From contig JBJOFG010000014.1 of NCBI GenBank assembly GCA_046048875.1, positions 484,996 through 548,995 of the forward strand: a stretch of 64,000 nucleotides of DNA. The letters run 5' to 3'. This stretch comes from CAIZGX01 sp046048875. Lineage in GTDB: Bacteria; Bacteroidota; Bacteroidia; Flavobacteriales_D; Sanyastnellaceae. The notes beneath the pieces are model-generated. The model worked only from the letters and a program-made list of their open reading frames with translations. It searched no databases and was not told the origin of the DNA. Position numbers and translations under genes: made by a program. Shown piece after piece: positions 24,816-34,483 of the stretch. Position 1 is the stretch's first letter; each line of letters begins with the position of its first letter.

Positions 24816-26123
24816 TTACTTTTTCAGTAAAGCTTCCTTGTATTTTTCAAGGCATCTGTTTCTCGCAAAGGTGTGTTCAACAATTGGAAGCGAGTAGGCA
24901 GGTGTGTTGAATTCGGGCACCCATTTTTTCGTGTATTCAAGTTGCTTGTCGAATTTTTCCAGCTGAGATGTCGGATTAAAAATTCTGAAGTAAGGTGCAG
25001 CATCGCATCCGCTTCCTGCCGCCCATTGCCATCCGCCGACGTTGCTTGCCAATTCGAAATCTAAAAGTTTCTCGGCGAAATATCGTTCTCCCCAGCGCCA
25101 ATCAATGAGTAAATGCTTCGTTAGAAAACTTGCTACCACCATGCGCACACGATTGTGCATGAATCCCGTTTCATTCAATTCACGCATTCCGGCATCTACA
25201 AGCGGATAGCCTGTTTTCCCTTCACACCAAAGCTTAAATTCTTCTTCGTTGTTGTTCCATTCGATAAAATCATAGGCTGGCTTGAATGCTTTATTTACGG
25301 TATCTGGAAAATGATACAAGATCATCTGGTAGAATTCACGCCAGATTAGTTCATTCAGCCATTTTTCGTTGTTGGCTGCGCCATACAAAACCAATTCACG
25401 CGTGCTGACAGTTCCAAATCGCAAATGCAAGCTCATACGTGTTGTTCCTGGTAGAGCGGGAAAGTCTCGGTGCAAATGATAATTTTGAACAGCTGTTTTA
25501 TTCAAGGTTAAAGTAGGAAAAGCGAGTCCCGATATTTCGAAACCAATTTCTTTTAGGGACGGTAGAACGTTTTTATTCGATTGAAGGAAATGCGATAAAA
25601 GTGTTTCGCTCGGATAAGTGCTTATCGGATGTTCGTTCAATCTTGCTTTCCATTTACGGCTGTAGGGAGTGTAGACAGTGTATGGCAATCCGTCATCTTT
25701 TACGACTTCACTGGCTTCAAAAATGACATGATCTTTTTTTCCAATGAATGAAATTCCTTTTTCTTTCAAGAAATCGTAGACAAACTTATCTCGGCGACGC
25801 GCGTTGGGTTCGTAGTCGCGATTAGCGAAAAGATTTTGAATGTCGAATTCTTCAAGGAGTTGTTCGAACGCCTTTTCGGGTGCACAATGAAAAACTCGTA
25901 AACTACTTCCCACAGAAATTAGTTTTTCTTGAATCGCTTCCAAAGCTTGATGAATGTATTCGACACGGGCGTCTTTTTTCGGAAGGTATTCCAGAATATT
26001 CGGATCGAAGATGAAAATGGGCAGAACTGGGAAGTCTCCGGAAAGCGCAGTGAAGAGCGCATGATTATCATTTAGGCGAAGGTCTCTTCGAAACCAATGA
26101 ATGTTAACTTTAATTTTTTCCAT
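24816..26123 (-). CDS. phr: Deoxyribodipyrimidine photolyase/cryptochrome family protein
   Basis: 435 residues from ATG 26123 (MEKIKVNIHWFRRDLRL); the frame back to 26141 adds six residues unlike the family. The N-terminal antenna-binding domain starts with HWFRRDLRLNDNHAL. The FAD domain has RMSLHLRFGTVSTREL, LIWREFYQM, GYPLVDAGMRELNETGFMHNR (in two pieces), and GGWQWAAGSGCDAAPYFRIF. The tryptophans and FAD contacts of class I CPD photolyases appear present, so light-driven repair of cyclobutane pyrimidine dimers is the likely role; some cryptochromes look similar. It overlaps the upstream epimerase gene by 14 bases. Confidence 0.9.
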   Translation of the reverse strand: MEKIKVNIHWFRRDLRLNDNHALFTALSGDFPVLPIFIFDPNILEYLPKKDARVEYIHQALEAIQEKLISVGSSLRVFHCAPEKAFEQLLEEFDIQNLFANRDYEPNARRRDKFVYDFLKEKGISFIGKKDHVIFEASEVVKDDGLPYTVYTPYSRKWKARLNEHPISTYPSETLLSHFLQSNKNVLPSLKEIGFEISGLAFPTLTLNKTAVQNYHLHRDFPALPGTTRMSLHLRFGTVSTRELVLYGAANNEKWLNELIWREFYQMILYHFPDTVNKAFKPAYDFIEWNNNEEEFKLWCEGKTGYPLVDAGMRELNETGFMHNRVRMVVASFLTKHLLIDWRWGERYFAEKLLDFELASNVGGWQWAAGSGCDAAPYFRIFNPTSQLEKFDKQLEYTKKWVPEFNTPAYSLPIVEHTFARNRCLEKYKEALLKK

Positions 26124-27018
26124 AAATATTCGCCAAGGCATCTTGAATATTTTTAAACTGAAAATCGAAGCCAGTAGCTTTTATTTTTTGGTTCGATAAA
26201 CGCTGACTCACTAAAACAAGTTGTGACATTTCTCCGAAGATTAGTTTCAAAATAAATTCGGGTGCGTTCGGAAGGAAAAAAGGTTTGCCGAGCACTTGTC
26301 CTAATGTTTTAGAAAACTCTTTATTGGTCACCGGAATGTCAGAAGTCGCATTGTATACGCCTGATGGGGCAGAGCTAGTGAGGCAATGAATAAAGAGGTT
26401 AACAAGATCGTCTTCATGCACCCAGCTCATGATTTGTTTCCCACTCCCAACTGCTGAACCAATGCCCGCCTTGAAGATGGGAGTGAGTTTTTTCAAAGCA
26501 CCGTCGTTTGCACTCAAAACAACACCAATACGTAAATGTATTTTTTTTATGGTTGAATGAAGGCTAGATGTTGCCTGTTCCCATTGCGCTGTTAAATCAG
26601 CGAGAAAACCACTTCCAGCTTCAGCCGTTTCATCCTGAATCTCATCTGAGTTTTTGTAAAAACCCGATGCGCTTGCTCCGACAAATACATGAGGTTGAAC
26701 ATTCATTTCATTCAATAACGTGCAAAGAAATTCTGTAGATAATATTCTACTGGAAATCATGAGCGCTTTATTTTCAGCAGTCCATTTGTTTGAGACGCTA
26801 AAACCAGCTAGGTGAACCACGCCCTGAATGTTTGGAATTAAATCGCGATTGATTTCTCTCGTCTTCGGATTCCAATAAACATGTTGGAAATTTTCAGAGA
26901 GTATTCTCTCTTGATTTTTCTGTGTTGTAAGATTCGTGACAGCATGTCCTTGTTTTAACAAGGAATCTATGAGTCTTTTGCCAATAAAACCTGTTCCGCC
27001 GGTTACCAATACATTCAT
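26110..27018 (-). CDS. TIGR01777 family (YfcH/SulA-like) NAD(P)-dependent epimerase
   Basis: 302 residues of the extended short-chain dehydrogenase superfamily. Nucleotide-binding VTGGTGFIGKRL at residues 5-16; GVVHLAGFSV; a SASGFYK segment replacing the catalytic YxxxK, which is usual in this group; MSWVHEDDLV; the C-terminal DUF1731-type helix after VTNKEF. Function of the group is unclear, although some are needed for normal division in cyanobacteria. It is often found beside photolyases, and here overlaps the photolyase by 14 bases. Confidence 0.85.
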   Translation of the reverse strand: MNVLVTGGTGFIGKRLIDSLLKQGHAVTNLTTQKNQERILSENFQHVYWNPKTREINRDLIPNIQGVVHLAGFSVSNKWTAENKALMISSRILSTEFLCTLLNEMNVQPHVFVGASASGFYKNSDEIQDETAEAGSGFLADLTAQWEQATSSLHSTIKKIHLRIGVVLSANDGALKKLTPIFKAGIGSAVGSGKQIMSWVHEDDLVNLFIHCLTSSAPSGVYNATSDIPVTNKEFSKTLGQVLGKPFFLPNAPEFILKLIFGEMSQLVLVSQRLSNQKIKATGFDFQFKNIQDALANIYGKN

Positions 27019-27043
27019 AACTCATAAACACCTGAGTGTCGAA

Positions 27044-28888
27044 TTAGTTCTCGTGTATTTTTTGAAGTTCTGCTAACTCGTAGTACAGCCCCTTCGCGGC
27101 CAATAACTCTTCGTGAGTGCCCGATTCGGCAATCTGACCTTGTTGAAGGACAAATATTCGATCTGCGTGATGAACACTACTGATGCGGTGTGAGATAATG
27201 ATATTTGTTTTTCCTTCTCGAATACTCTTTAATCCACGCATAATCTTCTCGTCGGTTTGCGTGTCAACTGCCGAGAGGCAATCGTCGAGAAGTAGTATCT
27301 CTGGATTCGAAATGATAGCGCGTGCAATGGAAAGTCTTTGCTTTTGCCCACCACTCAAGTTAATCCCACGTTCTCCAAGAAGCGTATCATACTTTTCTTC
27401 AAAGCCGAGAATGTTCTCATGTAAATCGGCTATTTGAGCAGCCTGAGTGATTTCATTCAACGAAGCATTCGCATTTCCAAATCGGATGTTGTTTTCGATG
27501 GTGTCGGAAAATAAAAAAACGTCTTGGGGAACAATACCCATTAGGCTTCTGTAGGCATTCGTTTCTAATTTCGAAATGTCAATACCATTAACTTCAATGC
27601 AACCCGATGTTGGCATATACGCCTTCATGAGTAATTGAACAATGGAAGATTTTCCGGAACCAGTATGCCCAATAAAAGCGACCGTTTGACCTTTTTCAAT
27701 TTCCAAATTGAGATGAGCTAGCGCATCTATTTTTGTTTCAGGATATGTGAAAGAAACGTCTTTCAATTGAAGTCGTTCAAATTTTGTTACTGTCTCACTT
27801 CCACTTGGAATAGCAGAAGACTGATTCAAGAAATCTAGAATGCGCGACATACTGGCCTCTCCCTTTAGAACCAAACTAGTTACCCAACCGACGCTAGCGA
27901 ATGGCCAAGTCAGAAGGTTGACGTAAAAAATGAATTGAACAATAACGCCATAGGTTATTGTCCCAGCGGCAACCTCTCTGGCCCCAATATATAAAGTGAG
28001 CAGGGTTGATAATCCCACAAGCATTCCAATAACGGGCATGAATAAAGCATCGGTTTTCACCAAATGCATTTGAAGTTTTTTGTACGATTGGCTTTGCTTG
28101 AAGAAGTGTTCTATGAAGTGATTTTCCAATCCGAATCCTTTGAGCACACGGATACCGCTCATGCTTTCTTGCACTGTGGTAGAAAGTTCACTTTGTTGAC
28201 GTTGGACACGTTCTGTTTTTTTGTTAATTCTTCTGCTCACTAAGAAAATACCAACCATCATGAAAGGCAAGGGAAGAAGTGTATACAGCGTGAGCTTCGG
28301 GGAAATACGATACATGATTCCAATGCACATGGTGAAGAGGACTATGAGGTTCAATGTATACATGACTGCAGGTCCTAAATACATGCGAACTCGCCCAACG
28401 TCCTCGCTAATGCGATTCATGAGATCACCTGTTCGATTTACTTTGTAAAAAGAAACATCTAGTTTTTGATAATGAGCGTAAATTGAATTTTTTATATCGA
28501 ACTCCATCCATCGCGACATAACAATGAGCGTTTGTCTTTGAAAGAAGAGGAACAACCCTTTGATGAGATAAAAGAATAAATACAATCCAGCAATAAGCAC
28601 TGAAATATATATGACCCAATCTGTGAAAGCTTGATTATTCCGCACTTCGGGAATGTCATTGGAAAGGCCAAACAAATTTCGAAATAAAGCTAACGTTTCA
28701 GGATAGTGAATGGTTTGTACTTTTCCTTGAGCAGCGTTTAAGGCTTCAGCCAAAAAATCAACACCTTCTCCTACAACAATAGGTGCATAAACATTGAACG
28801 CCGTAGACAATACAATGAAAAGAGTTCCGAGTAAGAATCTTCCACGGTATTTCCAAAAGAGGTAATTGAGTTTAAGTAGTGATTTCAA
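27044..28888 (-). CDS. ABC exporter (TM-ATPase half transporter) with Asp in place of catalytic Glu
   Basis: 614 residues. Six TM helices in the first ~340 residues (type IV exporter fold), then the ATPase: Walker A GHTGSGKSS (407-415), Q-loop PQDVF (454-458), signature LSGGQ (511-515), Walker B ILLLDD (531-536). The residue after the Walker B Asp535, normally the catalytic Glu, is Asp536. This degenerate site is typical of one half of heterodimeric exporters such as BmrC/D. The start is TTG (28888), two bases after the TonB receptor stop, with no good in-frame ATG nearby. It probably exports lipids or drugs; substrate unknown. Confidence 0.9.
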   Translation of the reverse strand: MKSLLKLNYLFWKYRGRFLLGTLFIVLSTAFNVYAPIVVGEGVDFLAEALNAAQGKVQTIHYPETLALFRNLFGLSNDIPEVRNNQAFTDWVIYISVLIAGLYLFFYLIKGLFLFFQRQTLIVMSRWMEFDIKNSIYAHYQKLDVSFYKVNRTGDLMNRISEDVGRVRMYLGPAVMYTLNLIVLFTMCIGIMYRISPKLTLYTLLPLPFMMVGIFLVSRRINKKTERVQRQQSELSTTVQESMSGIRVLKGFGLENHFIEHFFKQSQSYKKLQMHLVKTDALFMPVIGMLVGLSTLLTLYIGAREVAAGTITYGVIVQFIFYVNLLTWPFASVGWVTSLVLKGEASMSRILDFLNQSSAIPSGSETVTKFERLQLKDVSFTYPETKIDALAHLNLEIEKGQTVAFIGHTGSGKSSIVQLLMKAYMPTSGCIEVNGIDISKLETNAYRSLMGIVPQDVFLFSDTIENNIRFGNANASLNEITQAAQIADLHENILGFEEKYDTLLGERGINLSGGQKQRLSIARAIISNPEILLLDDCLSAVDTQTDEKIMRGLKSIREGKTNIIISHRISSVHHADRIFVLQQGQIAESGTHEELLAAKGLYYELAELQKIHEN

Positions 28889-28890
28889 AA

Positions 28891-31305
28891 TTAAAATTCA
28901 AAGTTCCAAGTGATGCTGGGTAAAATAGGAAAGAGACTAACTTGCTTTGCTTGAATTTGGAATCCACCATTGTCGGTCGATTCAGTCGCGAAGTAAATGA
29001 AGTATGGATTCATACGGTTGTAAAGATTGTAAACAGAGAAATTCCAGCTGCTACGGAATTTTCGTGGTTCCTCAACAACTTGATTCAAGTCGGCATCAAA
29101 TCGAGATCTTGTTAATTTGCCTTTTACGTTTAATGAAAAATCTGCGCGGTGATAGGGTGCCATACGGAAGCTATTCCGTTCGCCATATATTTCCACCAAA
29201 TTACCTTCGAAGAAATACCTTGAAACGGGCAATGTAATTGCATTTCCGGTGGCGTAAACAAAAACAAATCCAAGGTCAACACGCGGGGAAATGGTGTACA
29301 TCAACACGAAGTTTAAATCGTGGCGTCTATCCCAGCGAGTTGGGTATGCTTTTCCGTTGTTGATTTCCTCAAAAATGCGCATCGTTTTCGCCCAGGTATA
29401 ACCAACCCAACCCGAGAAGTCTCCAGTTCTTTTTTTAATGAAAAACTCAGCGCCGTAGCTGTATCCTCTTCCAAATACAAGTAGGTTGTCGATATTATCT
29501 CCTACTGTTTGGTCAGGTGTAGAACCTTCTCTGTAATCGCTTTGGTTCCGCAAATCCTTGTAGTACAACTCAACGCTAGATTCCCAACTATCGTCGAAGA
29601 AATTTCTGAAATAACCAATGCTCGCTTGCGACGCCAATTGGGGTTTCAAGCGGTCTGTGCTTGGAAGCCAAACGTCCGTAGGTAATGAGGATGGAGACAG
29701 GCTGGTAAGCGTAATGAACTGAAGGTTTCTGGAAAGTGCGAATTTAAAACTTGAAGATTTATTGATTTCATAGCGAGCATTCAAGCGAGGTTCAAATCCG
29801 AAGTAATCTGCAACTTTTTCATTCTTCTCGTAGAATGTGGTAGTTGGTATTGTAGCACCTCCAACTCCTGAGGTTGAAGGGGGATAAGTATATCTTGTAA
29901 ATGGACCAATGTGCATGAAATAAGGAATACGCACTCCCGCATTGAACCGCCATTTTTCAGATATGTCAAAATCATCTTGCACATAGGCAGCTGCCTCGTG
30001 CGAATACAATTTCACTTGTTCGCCTAAGTCGAATTCAACATCTCCACTTGATGCATAGGTATTGTTTGGCGTGAACTTGTGATACGTGTAATCTACACCC
30101 CATTTGAGTCGATGAATGGGATTTGGGAAATAACTCCATTGAATTTTAGCACCGTAGTCTCTTATTCCGCTACTCAGACCGAATGTGAATTGATCTTGTT
30201 TTCCTTCAAATTGAAATTTATAGTCGGTGTAGGTGAGTATGGCATTCATGAAGAGTTTACTACCCGATTGATGCGCCCAGCGAATGGTTCCGGTAGTATT
30301 TCCCCAAGGAATGCGAGTTGAAAACCCAGCGTTCGCGCTGTTGAATGAAAAGACGTCTTTTCCGGTATATACACTGGCGAAGAGTTGATCTTTGTTTGAT
30401 AGGCGATAATTGAATTTCGCATTCAGGTCATAGAAGAAATAACCCGATCCATTGAATCCGCTTTCGGGATTGATGAATGGTTTAGCCAAAACATCGATGT
30501 AGGTTCTTCTTCCTGAAAGAATAAATGAGGAAGTGTCTTTTTTGATCGGACCTTCAACAGTGAACCTACTGGCGATTGTGCCAATACCTCCTGCACCGTG
30601 AAAGGACTTGCTGTTTCCTTCCTTCAAGTTAATATCAAGAACTGATGAAAGTCGTCCGCCGTAAGACGCCGGTCCACCACCTTTTGTTATTTCAATGTTC
30701 TTAACTGCATCTGCATTGAACACACTGAAAAAACCGAAGAGGTGTGATGCGTTGTATACGGTAGAATTATCGAGTAGAATTAGGTTTTGATCCACACCAC
30801 CGCCACGAACATAAAACCCAGCATTTCCTTCACCACTGCTTTGGACACCGGGTAGGAGTGTAATGGTTTTTAGGATGTCTACTTCACCAAAGATGACTGG
30901 AATTTTTTTGATTTGATCCATTCCAATTTCAATCTTTCCCATATCGGTGCTTCCAACATTGTCTTTGCGTGTCCCTTCAATAATTACGGGTCCACCTGTA
31001 AAAGAGATTGGCTTCAATTCAAAATCTTTATGGATATTGCCCTGAAGCTTGAGCGGTGCAACAAGATTCTCGTAACCCACACAGCGTAATTCCATTTCGT
31101 AATTTCCCGCAGGGAGGGTTATGGAATAAAATCCAAAGCTGTTTGTCACAGCTCCGCTGTTTTTACTTTTTATAACAACTGTTGCTCCAATGATACTCTC
31201 TCCAGTTGATTGGTCTCGGACTTCACCACTAACCGCGTAGTTCTGCGAAAATGCAGAACTGCAAATTATCATAGCGAAAAGAATGAATAGGAAGCTTTTG
31301 TTCAT
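28891..31305 (-). CDS. TonB-dependent outer-membrane receptor with carboxypeptidase-like N-domain
   Basis: 804 residues. Signal peptide 1-20 (cleavage after AFS), CarboxypepD_reg-like beta-sandwich about 24-110 (VSGEVRDQSTGESIIGATVV), plug about 115-235 (LPGVQSSGEGNAGFYVRGG, LILLDNSTVYN, EITKGGGPASYGGRLSSVLD), and a 22-strand-type barrel to the C-terminal phenylalanine. It imports a ligand across the outer membrane using TonB-ExbBD. There is no SusD partner, so a glycan utilisation locus is unlikely; siderophore or small-molecule uptake is possible. It heads a co-directional group with the ABC exporter, epimerase, photolyase and CaiB family gene, with a promoter box 16 bases upstream. Confidence 0.9.
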   Translation of the reverse strand: MNKSFLFILFAMIICSSAFSQNYAVSGEVRDQSTGESIIGATVVIKSKNSGAVTNSFGFYSITLPAGNYEMELRCVGYENLVAPLKLQGNIHKDFELKPISFTGGPVIIEGTRKDNVGSTDMGKIEIGMDQIKKIPVIFGEVDILKTITLLPGVQSSGEGNAGFYVRGGGVDQNLILLDNSTVYNASHLFGFFSVFNADAVKNIEITKGGGPASYGGRLSSVLDINLKEGNSKSFHGAGGIGTIASRFTVEGPIKKDTSSFILSGRRTYIDVLAKPFINPESGFNGSGYFFYDLNAKFNYRLSNKDQLFASVYTGKDVFSFNSANAGFSTRIPWGNTTGTIRWAHQSGSKLFMNAILTYTDYKFQFEGKQDQFTFGLSSGIRDYGAKIQWSYFPNPIHRLKWGVDYTYHKFTPNNTYASSGDVEFDLGEQVKLYSHEAAAYVQDDFDISEKWRFNAGVRIPYFMHIGPFTRYTYPPSTSGVGGATIPTTTFYEKNEKVADYFGFEPRLNARYEINKSSSFKFALSRNLQFITLTSLSPSSLPTDVWLPSTDRLKPQLASQASIGYFRNFFDDSWESSVELYYKDLRNQSDYREGSTPDQTVGDNIDNLLVFGRGYSYGAEFFIKKRTGDFSGWVGYTWAKTMRIFEEINNGKAYPTRWDRRHDLNFVLMYTISPRVDLGFVFVYATGNAITLPVSRYFFEGNLVEIYGERNSFRMAPYHRADFSLNVKGKLTRSRFDADLNQVVEEPRKFRSSWNFSVYNLYNRMNPYFIYFATESTDNGGFQIQAKQVSLFPILPSITWNFEF

Positions 31306-31321
31306 GTTGAAATTTCGAGTG

Positions 31322-31329
31322 CGAAGTTA
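31322..31329 (-). promoter_or_regulatory. -7 box for the TonB receptor operon
   Basis: TAACTTCG on the minus strand, 16 bases before ATG 31305. It faces away from the plus-strand box at 31380-31387, forming a divergent pair. Confidence 0.45.
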
Positions 31330-31379
31330 ATTCTATACCTGTTGAGGAAACATTATTTTTTTGGTTTTGTTCTGCATTG

Positions 31380-31387
31380 TAATTTCG
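31380..31387 (+). promoter_or_regulatory. -7 box seven bases before the DUF5916 start
   Basis: TAATTTCG fits TAnnTTyG, with a TTG at 31361-31363 sixteen bases before it as a possible -33 element. The ATG at 31395 follows after seven bases. Confidence 0.5.
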
Positions 31388-31394
31388 CCATCCA

Positions 31395-33866
31395 ATGAGA
31401 AAAACTTTTGCGTTCTTCGTTTTGTTACAAATGTCATGTGTGGCCTTCGGTCAATTAGCAGATCGCACGGCCTATGCGGTGCGGGCGGACAAAGCTCCTG
31501 TTTTAGATGGACTGTTGAACGAAGACGCTTGGTCAAAGGCACCTGTTACGGATCAGTTTTGGGGTATTCAGCCTTTTCCGGGTAGACTACAGACTCACAA
31601 TACAGAGGTAAGAGTGGTTTACACAAACGAAGCTTTGTATGTGGGTATATATGCATTTGACTCAGCTCCAGACAGTATTCTTCAACAATTAACAGGTCGC
31701 GATGGTGACGGTAACTCTGATTATGTGGGTGTGGCTTTGAACTGCTACAGAGATGGGGTTACCGGATATATGTTTGCTGTTTCGCCAAGAGGTGAGCAAT
31801 ACGATGCGAGGCAATCTGCCACAGGAGAAGACGCATCATGGAATGCTGTTTGGGATTGCAAGACAAAGATTGTCAAAGACGGCTGGATAGCGGAGTTCAA
31901 GATTCCTTATGCAGCTTTGCGTTTTCCCGATTTACCGGAGCAGCACTGGCACGTTAATTTTGTTCGAGAGATTAGACGAACTCGTATCCAGGCTAATTGG
32001 AGTTTCGTAGATCCAGCGGGAGCGGGTTTTTTAGCGCAGATGGGACATTTAAAAGGTATTCAAGGCATTGTTCCGCCAAAACGTATTTTCTTTTATCCAT
32101 ATATTTCGACATACAGCAAAAAAGAGCAAGCGGGTTCAAATGAATTCGCATACAATGCAGGAATGGATTTGAAAATAGGTTTGAATGAGGCATACACGCT
32201 AGATGCTACCCTCATTCCAGACTTCGGACAAACTATCAGTGATCAATTGATTTTGAATTTGACTCCTTTTGAGATTCAATTCCAAGACAATCGTCCGTTT
32301 TTCAATGAGGGATTGGAGCTTTATCAACGAGGAGAAATTTTTTACTCAAGAAGAATTGGTGATACCCCCTTTGCTTATTATTCGGTAAACGGAGCGAACC
32401 GTCAGAATGAAGTTTTAATCTCAAACCCATCTCAACAAAAAGTAATCAATAGCACAAAGATCGGAGGACGAAATTCAAAAGGACTAGCCATAGGTTTTTT
32501 GAATAGCTTGACAACGGAGAGCTATGCAGAGTTTCGGGATACGATTACAGGTAGGACACGAACAGAACTGACAAATCCAATTACGAATTCAAACGTTTTT
32601 GTTGTTGACCAGAACTTGCCCAATAACTCGTTCGTTTCCTTCACAAACACAAACCTTACTCGCGCTGGTAATGCTTATGACGCCAATGTAAGTGCGGTAG
32701 AAGGAACTTTCAGAAACAAGAAGAATACCTATGCTTTGCATTTACACGGAGCATATTCTATGAAAAATGGATTAAATCAATTCAATGAAACTCCAAATGA
32801 TCAAAGAGGCGGGATGGGCGAAATTAAATTCTCTAAAGTGAGTGGGAATTTTAATTTTGAACTGCTTCATTATACTGAAAGCAATACTTATGATCCGAAT
32901 GACTTGGGTTTTCTTCAAGCGAATAACGAACAAGTAAATGCCGGAACGATTGGTTATTCTATTTACAAGCCATTTTGGAAATTAAACAAGGCTTGGGCAA
33001 ATGTTTCTTTCTCTCGTTCGAATCTTTACGCTCCAAGAACTTTTACTTCTAATTATGTTGAAGGTGAATTCACTGTCATTACGAACAGATTCTTATACAT
33101 TAATCTGAATTACGATTCTAAGCCCACTCGTGGTTTCGATTACTTTGAACCGCGTGTCGATGGAATGAAATTCCAGACCTATAAATATTTCAGAGGTGGG
33201 ATTTATCTGAGTTCTGACTACAGAAAGCGTTTGGCTATTGACGCAGGAACGGGCTACGGTACCTATGAAAATGACGGCAGGTATGTCTTCAACTGGCGAG
33301 TTTCTCCGCGCTTCCGTTTGAACGATAAATGGATGTTCACATACGTGTACAGCAGACAGCAACACTTCAATGATTTAGGTTTTGCTACATTCAACGAATC
33401 GAGTCCTGTTTTCGGGCGTAGAGATGCCATTTCTCATACAAATGTTCTAACTGTTGCTTTTGCCTTCAATCCAGTAAATAGTATGAATGTTCGATTCAGA
33501 CATTATTGGGGGTTTTCGAGATACCACGAGTTTTATAGTTTGAACACCGACGGGACACTTGGTTCAACTGACTTCACCGGATACAATAACGAAACCAATG
33601 ACTATTCCTTGGTTAATCGAAATTTTAATTCATTGACCGTTGACCTTTTTTATAAGTGGATATTCCGTCCAGGTAGCGAAATGATCTTCGCTTGGAAGTA
33701 CGCCATTGTTAATGAAGACAATCAAATAGCCACAGATTTGTTGTCAGACTTCAAGTATACAACGGAGTTGCCTTTTAGTAATTCGGTTTCAATTAGGTTA
33801 ATCTACTTCCTCGATTACCGCATGCTTTCGAAAAACAAAGGGGAAGGTGTATACAAGTATCAGTAA
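31395..33866 (+). CDS. CBM9-like/DUF5916 outer-membrane protein
   Basis: 823 residues. Signal peptide 1-20 (ends VAFGQ). Residues about 25-215 are a carbohydrate-binding family 9-like sandwich (APVLDGLLNEDAWSKAP, VRVVYTNEALYVGIYAFD, WIAEFKIPYAALRF). The remainder is DUF5916: FYPYISTYSK, LDATLIPDFGQTISDQ, FQDNRPFFNEG, then a long series of aromatic amphipathic strands consistent with a beta-barrel. Proteins of this type are common in Bacteroidota outer membranes, with unknown ligand. It is transcribed divergently from the TonB receptor, 89 bases apart, which hints at shared regulation. Confidence 0.88.
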   Translation: MRKTFAFFVLLQMSCVAFGQLADRTAYAVRADKAPVLDGLLNEDAWSKAPVTDQFWGIQPFPGRLQTHNTEVRVVYTNEALYVGIYAFDSAPDSILQQLTGRDGDGNSDYVGVALNCYRDGVTGYMFAVSPRGEQYDARQSATGEDASWNAVWDCKTKIVKDGWIAEFKIPYAALRFPDLPEQHWHVNFVREIRRTRIQANWSFVDPAGAGFLAQMGHLKGIQGIVPPKRIFFYPYISTYSKKEQAGSNEFAYNAGMDLKIGLNEAYTLDATLIPDFGQTISDQLILNLTPFEIQFQDNRPFFNEGLELYQRGEIFYSRRIGDTPFAYYSVNGANRQNEVLISNPSQQKVINSTKIGGRNSKGLAIGFLNSLTTESYAEFRDTITGRTRTELTNPITNSNVFVVDQNLPNNSFVSFTNTNLTRAGNAYDANVSAVEGTFRNKKNTYALHLHGAYSMKNGLNQFNETPNDQRGGMGEIKFSKVSGNFNFELLHYTESNTYDPNDLGFLQANNEQVNAGTIGYSIYKPFWKLNKAWANVSFSRSNLYAPRTFTSNYVEGEFTVITNRFLYINLNYDSKPTRGFDYFEPRVDGMKFQTYKYFRGGIYLSSDYRKRLAIDAGTGYGTYENDGRYVFNWRVSPRFRLNDKWMFTYVYSRQQHFNDLGFATFNESSPVFGRRDAISHTNVLTVAFAFNPVNSMNVRFRHYWGFSRYHEFYSLNTDGTLGSTDFTGYNNETNDYSLVNRNFNSLTVDLFYKWIFRPGSEMIFAWKYAIVNEDNQIATDLLSDFKYTTELPFSNSVSIRLIYFLDYRMLSKNKGEGVYKYQ

Positions 33867-33924
33867 ATTCTTTTAAATTTAGTCGTGCAACCCTTTTTTG
33901 GGGTCAGATGTCTATGCTATAACA

Positions 33925-34479
33925 ATGGAAGAGAAGGCACTCATACAAGGATGTATACGCGGTGATCAAAACGCGCAGCATCTGCTGTACAAGAAATTTT
34001 CTTCTTTGGTTTACGGTATCTGTCTTCGTTATGCGAAAAATAGAATGGAGGCAGAAGATTCAATGCAAGAAGCCTTTGTGAAAATTTACAAGCATTTGAA
34101 AGATTATCAATCAGCCGGAAGCTTCGAAGGGTGGGTGAGGAGAATTGCAGTGAACACGGCCATTACGGGATACAGAAAAAGTTTAAGAGGAAGATTGGAA
34201 GATGAAATCGATGATCGTTCGGAGTTCGCTTCAACCTTGGTAGAAAATCACGATGTTGAATATACCATGGAAGAACTTATGCTCTGTGTTCAAGCGCTTC
34301 CAGACGGATATAGAACAGTATTCAATTTGTATGCAGTAGAAGGATTTAAACATAAAGAAATAGCCGAGATGTTGGAGATTGACGTCAATACATCGAAATC
34401 TCAATTTTCACGAGCAAAAGGACATTTACAAAAGGCGTTACTCGAACTGAGTGCGCGGAAAATAGCAGTAGAAGCATAA
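33925..34479 (+). CDS. ECF-type RNA polymerase sigma factor
   Basis: 184 residues from ATG 33925; an earlier TTG frame at 33898 is less likely. Region 2 (ALIQGCIRGDQNAQHLLYKK, then CLRYAKNRMEAEDSMQEAFVKIY) binds core polymerase and the -10 region. Region 4 (LPDGYRTVFNLYAVEGFKHK and EIAEMLEIDVNTSKSQFSRA) is the helix-turn-helix for -35 recognition. It directs polymerase to a set of envelope or stress genes. Four bases downstream is a single-TM protein that may be its regulator, then a beta-barrel; together they look like a self-contained regulatory trio. Confidence 0.93.
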   Translation: MEEKALIQGCIRGDQNAQHLLYKKFSSLVYGICLRYAKNRMEAEDSMQEAFVKIYKHLKDYQSAGSFEGWVRRIAVNTAITGYRKSLRGRLEDEIDDRSEFASTLVENHDVEYTMEELMLCVQALPDGYRTVFNLYAVEGFKHKEIAEMLEIDVNTSKSQFSRAKGHLQKALLELSARKIAVEA

Positions 34480-34483
34480 GCGT

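Noticed and set aside
33898..33924. TTG start of the sigma factor
   Set aside because: ATG 33925 gives the usual N-terminus; the extra nine residues have no family support.
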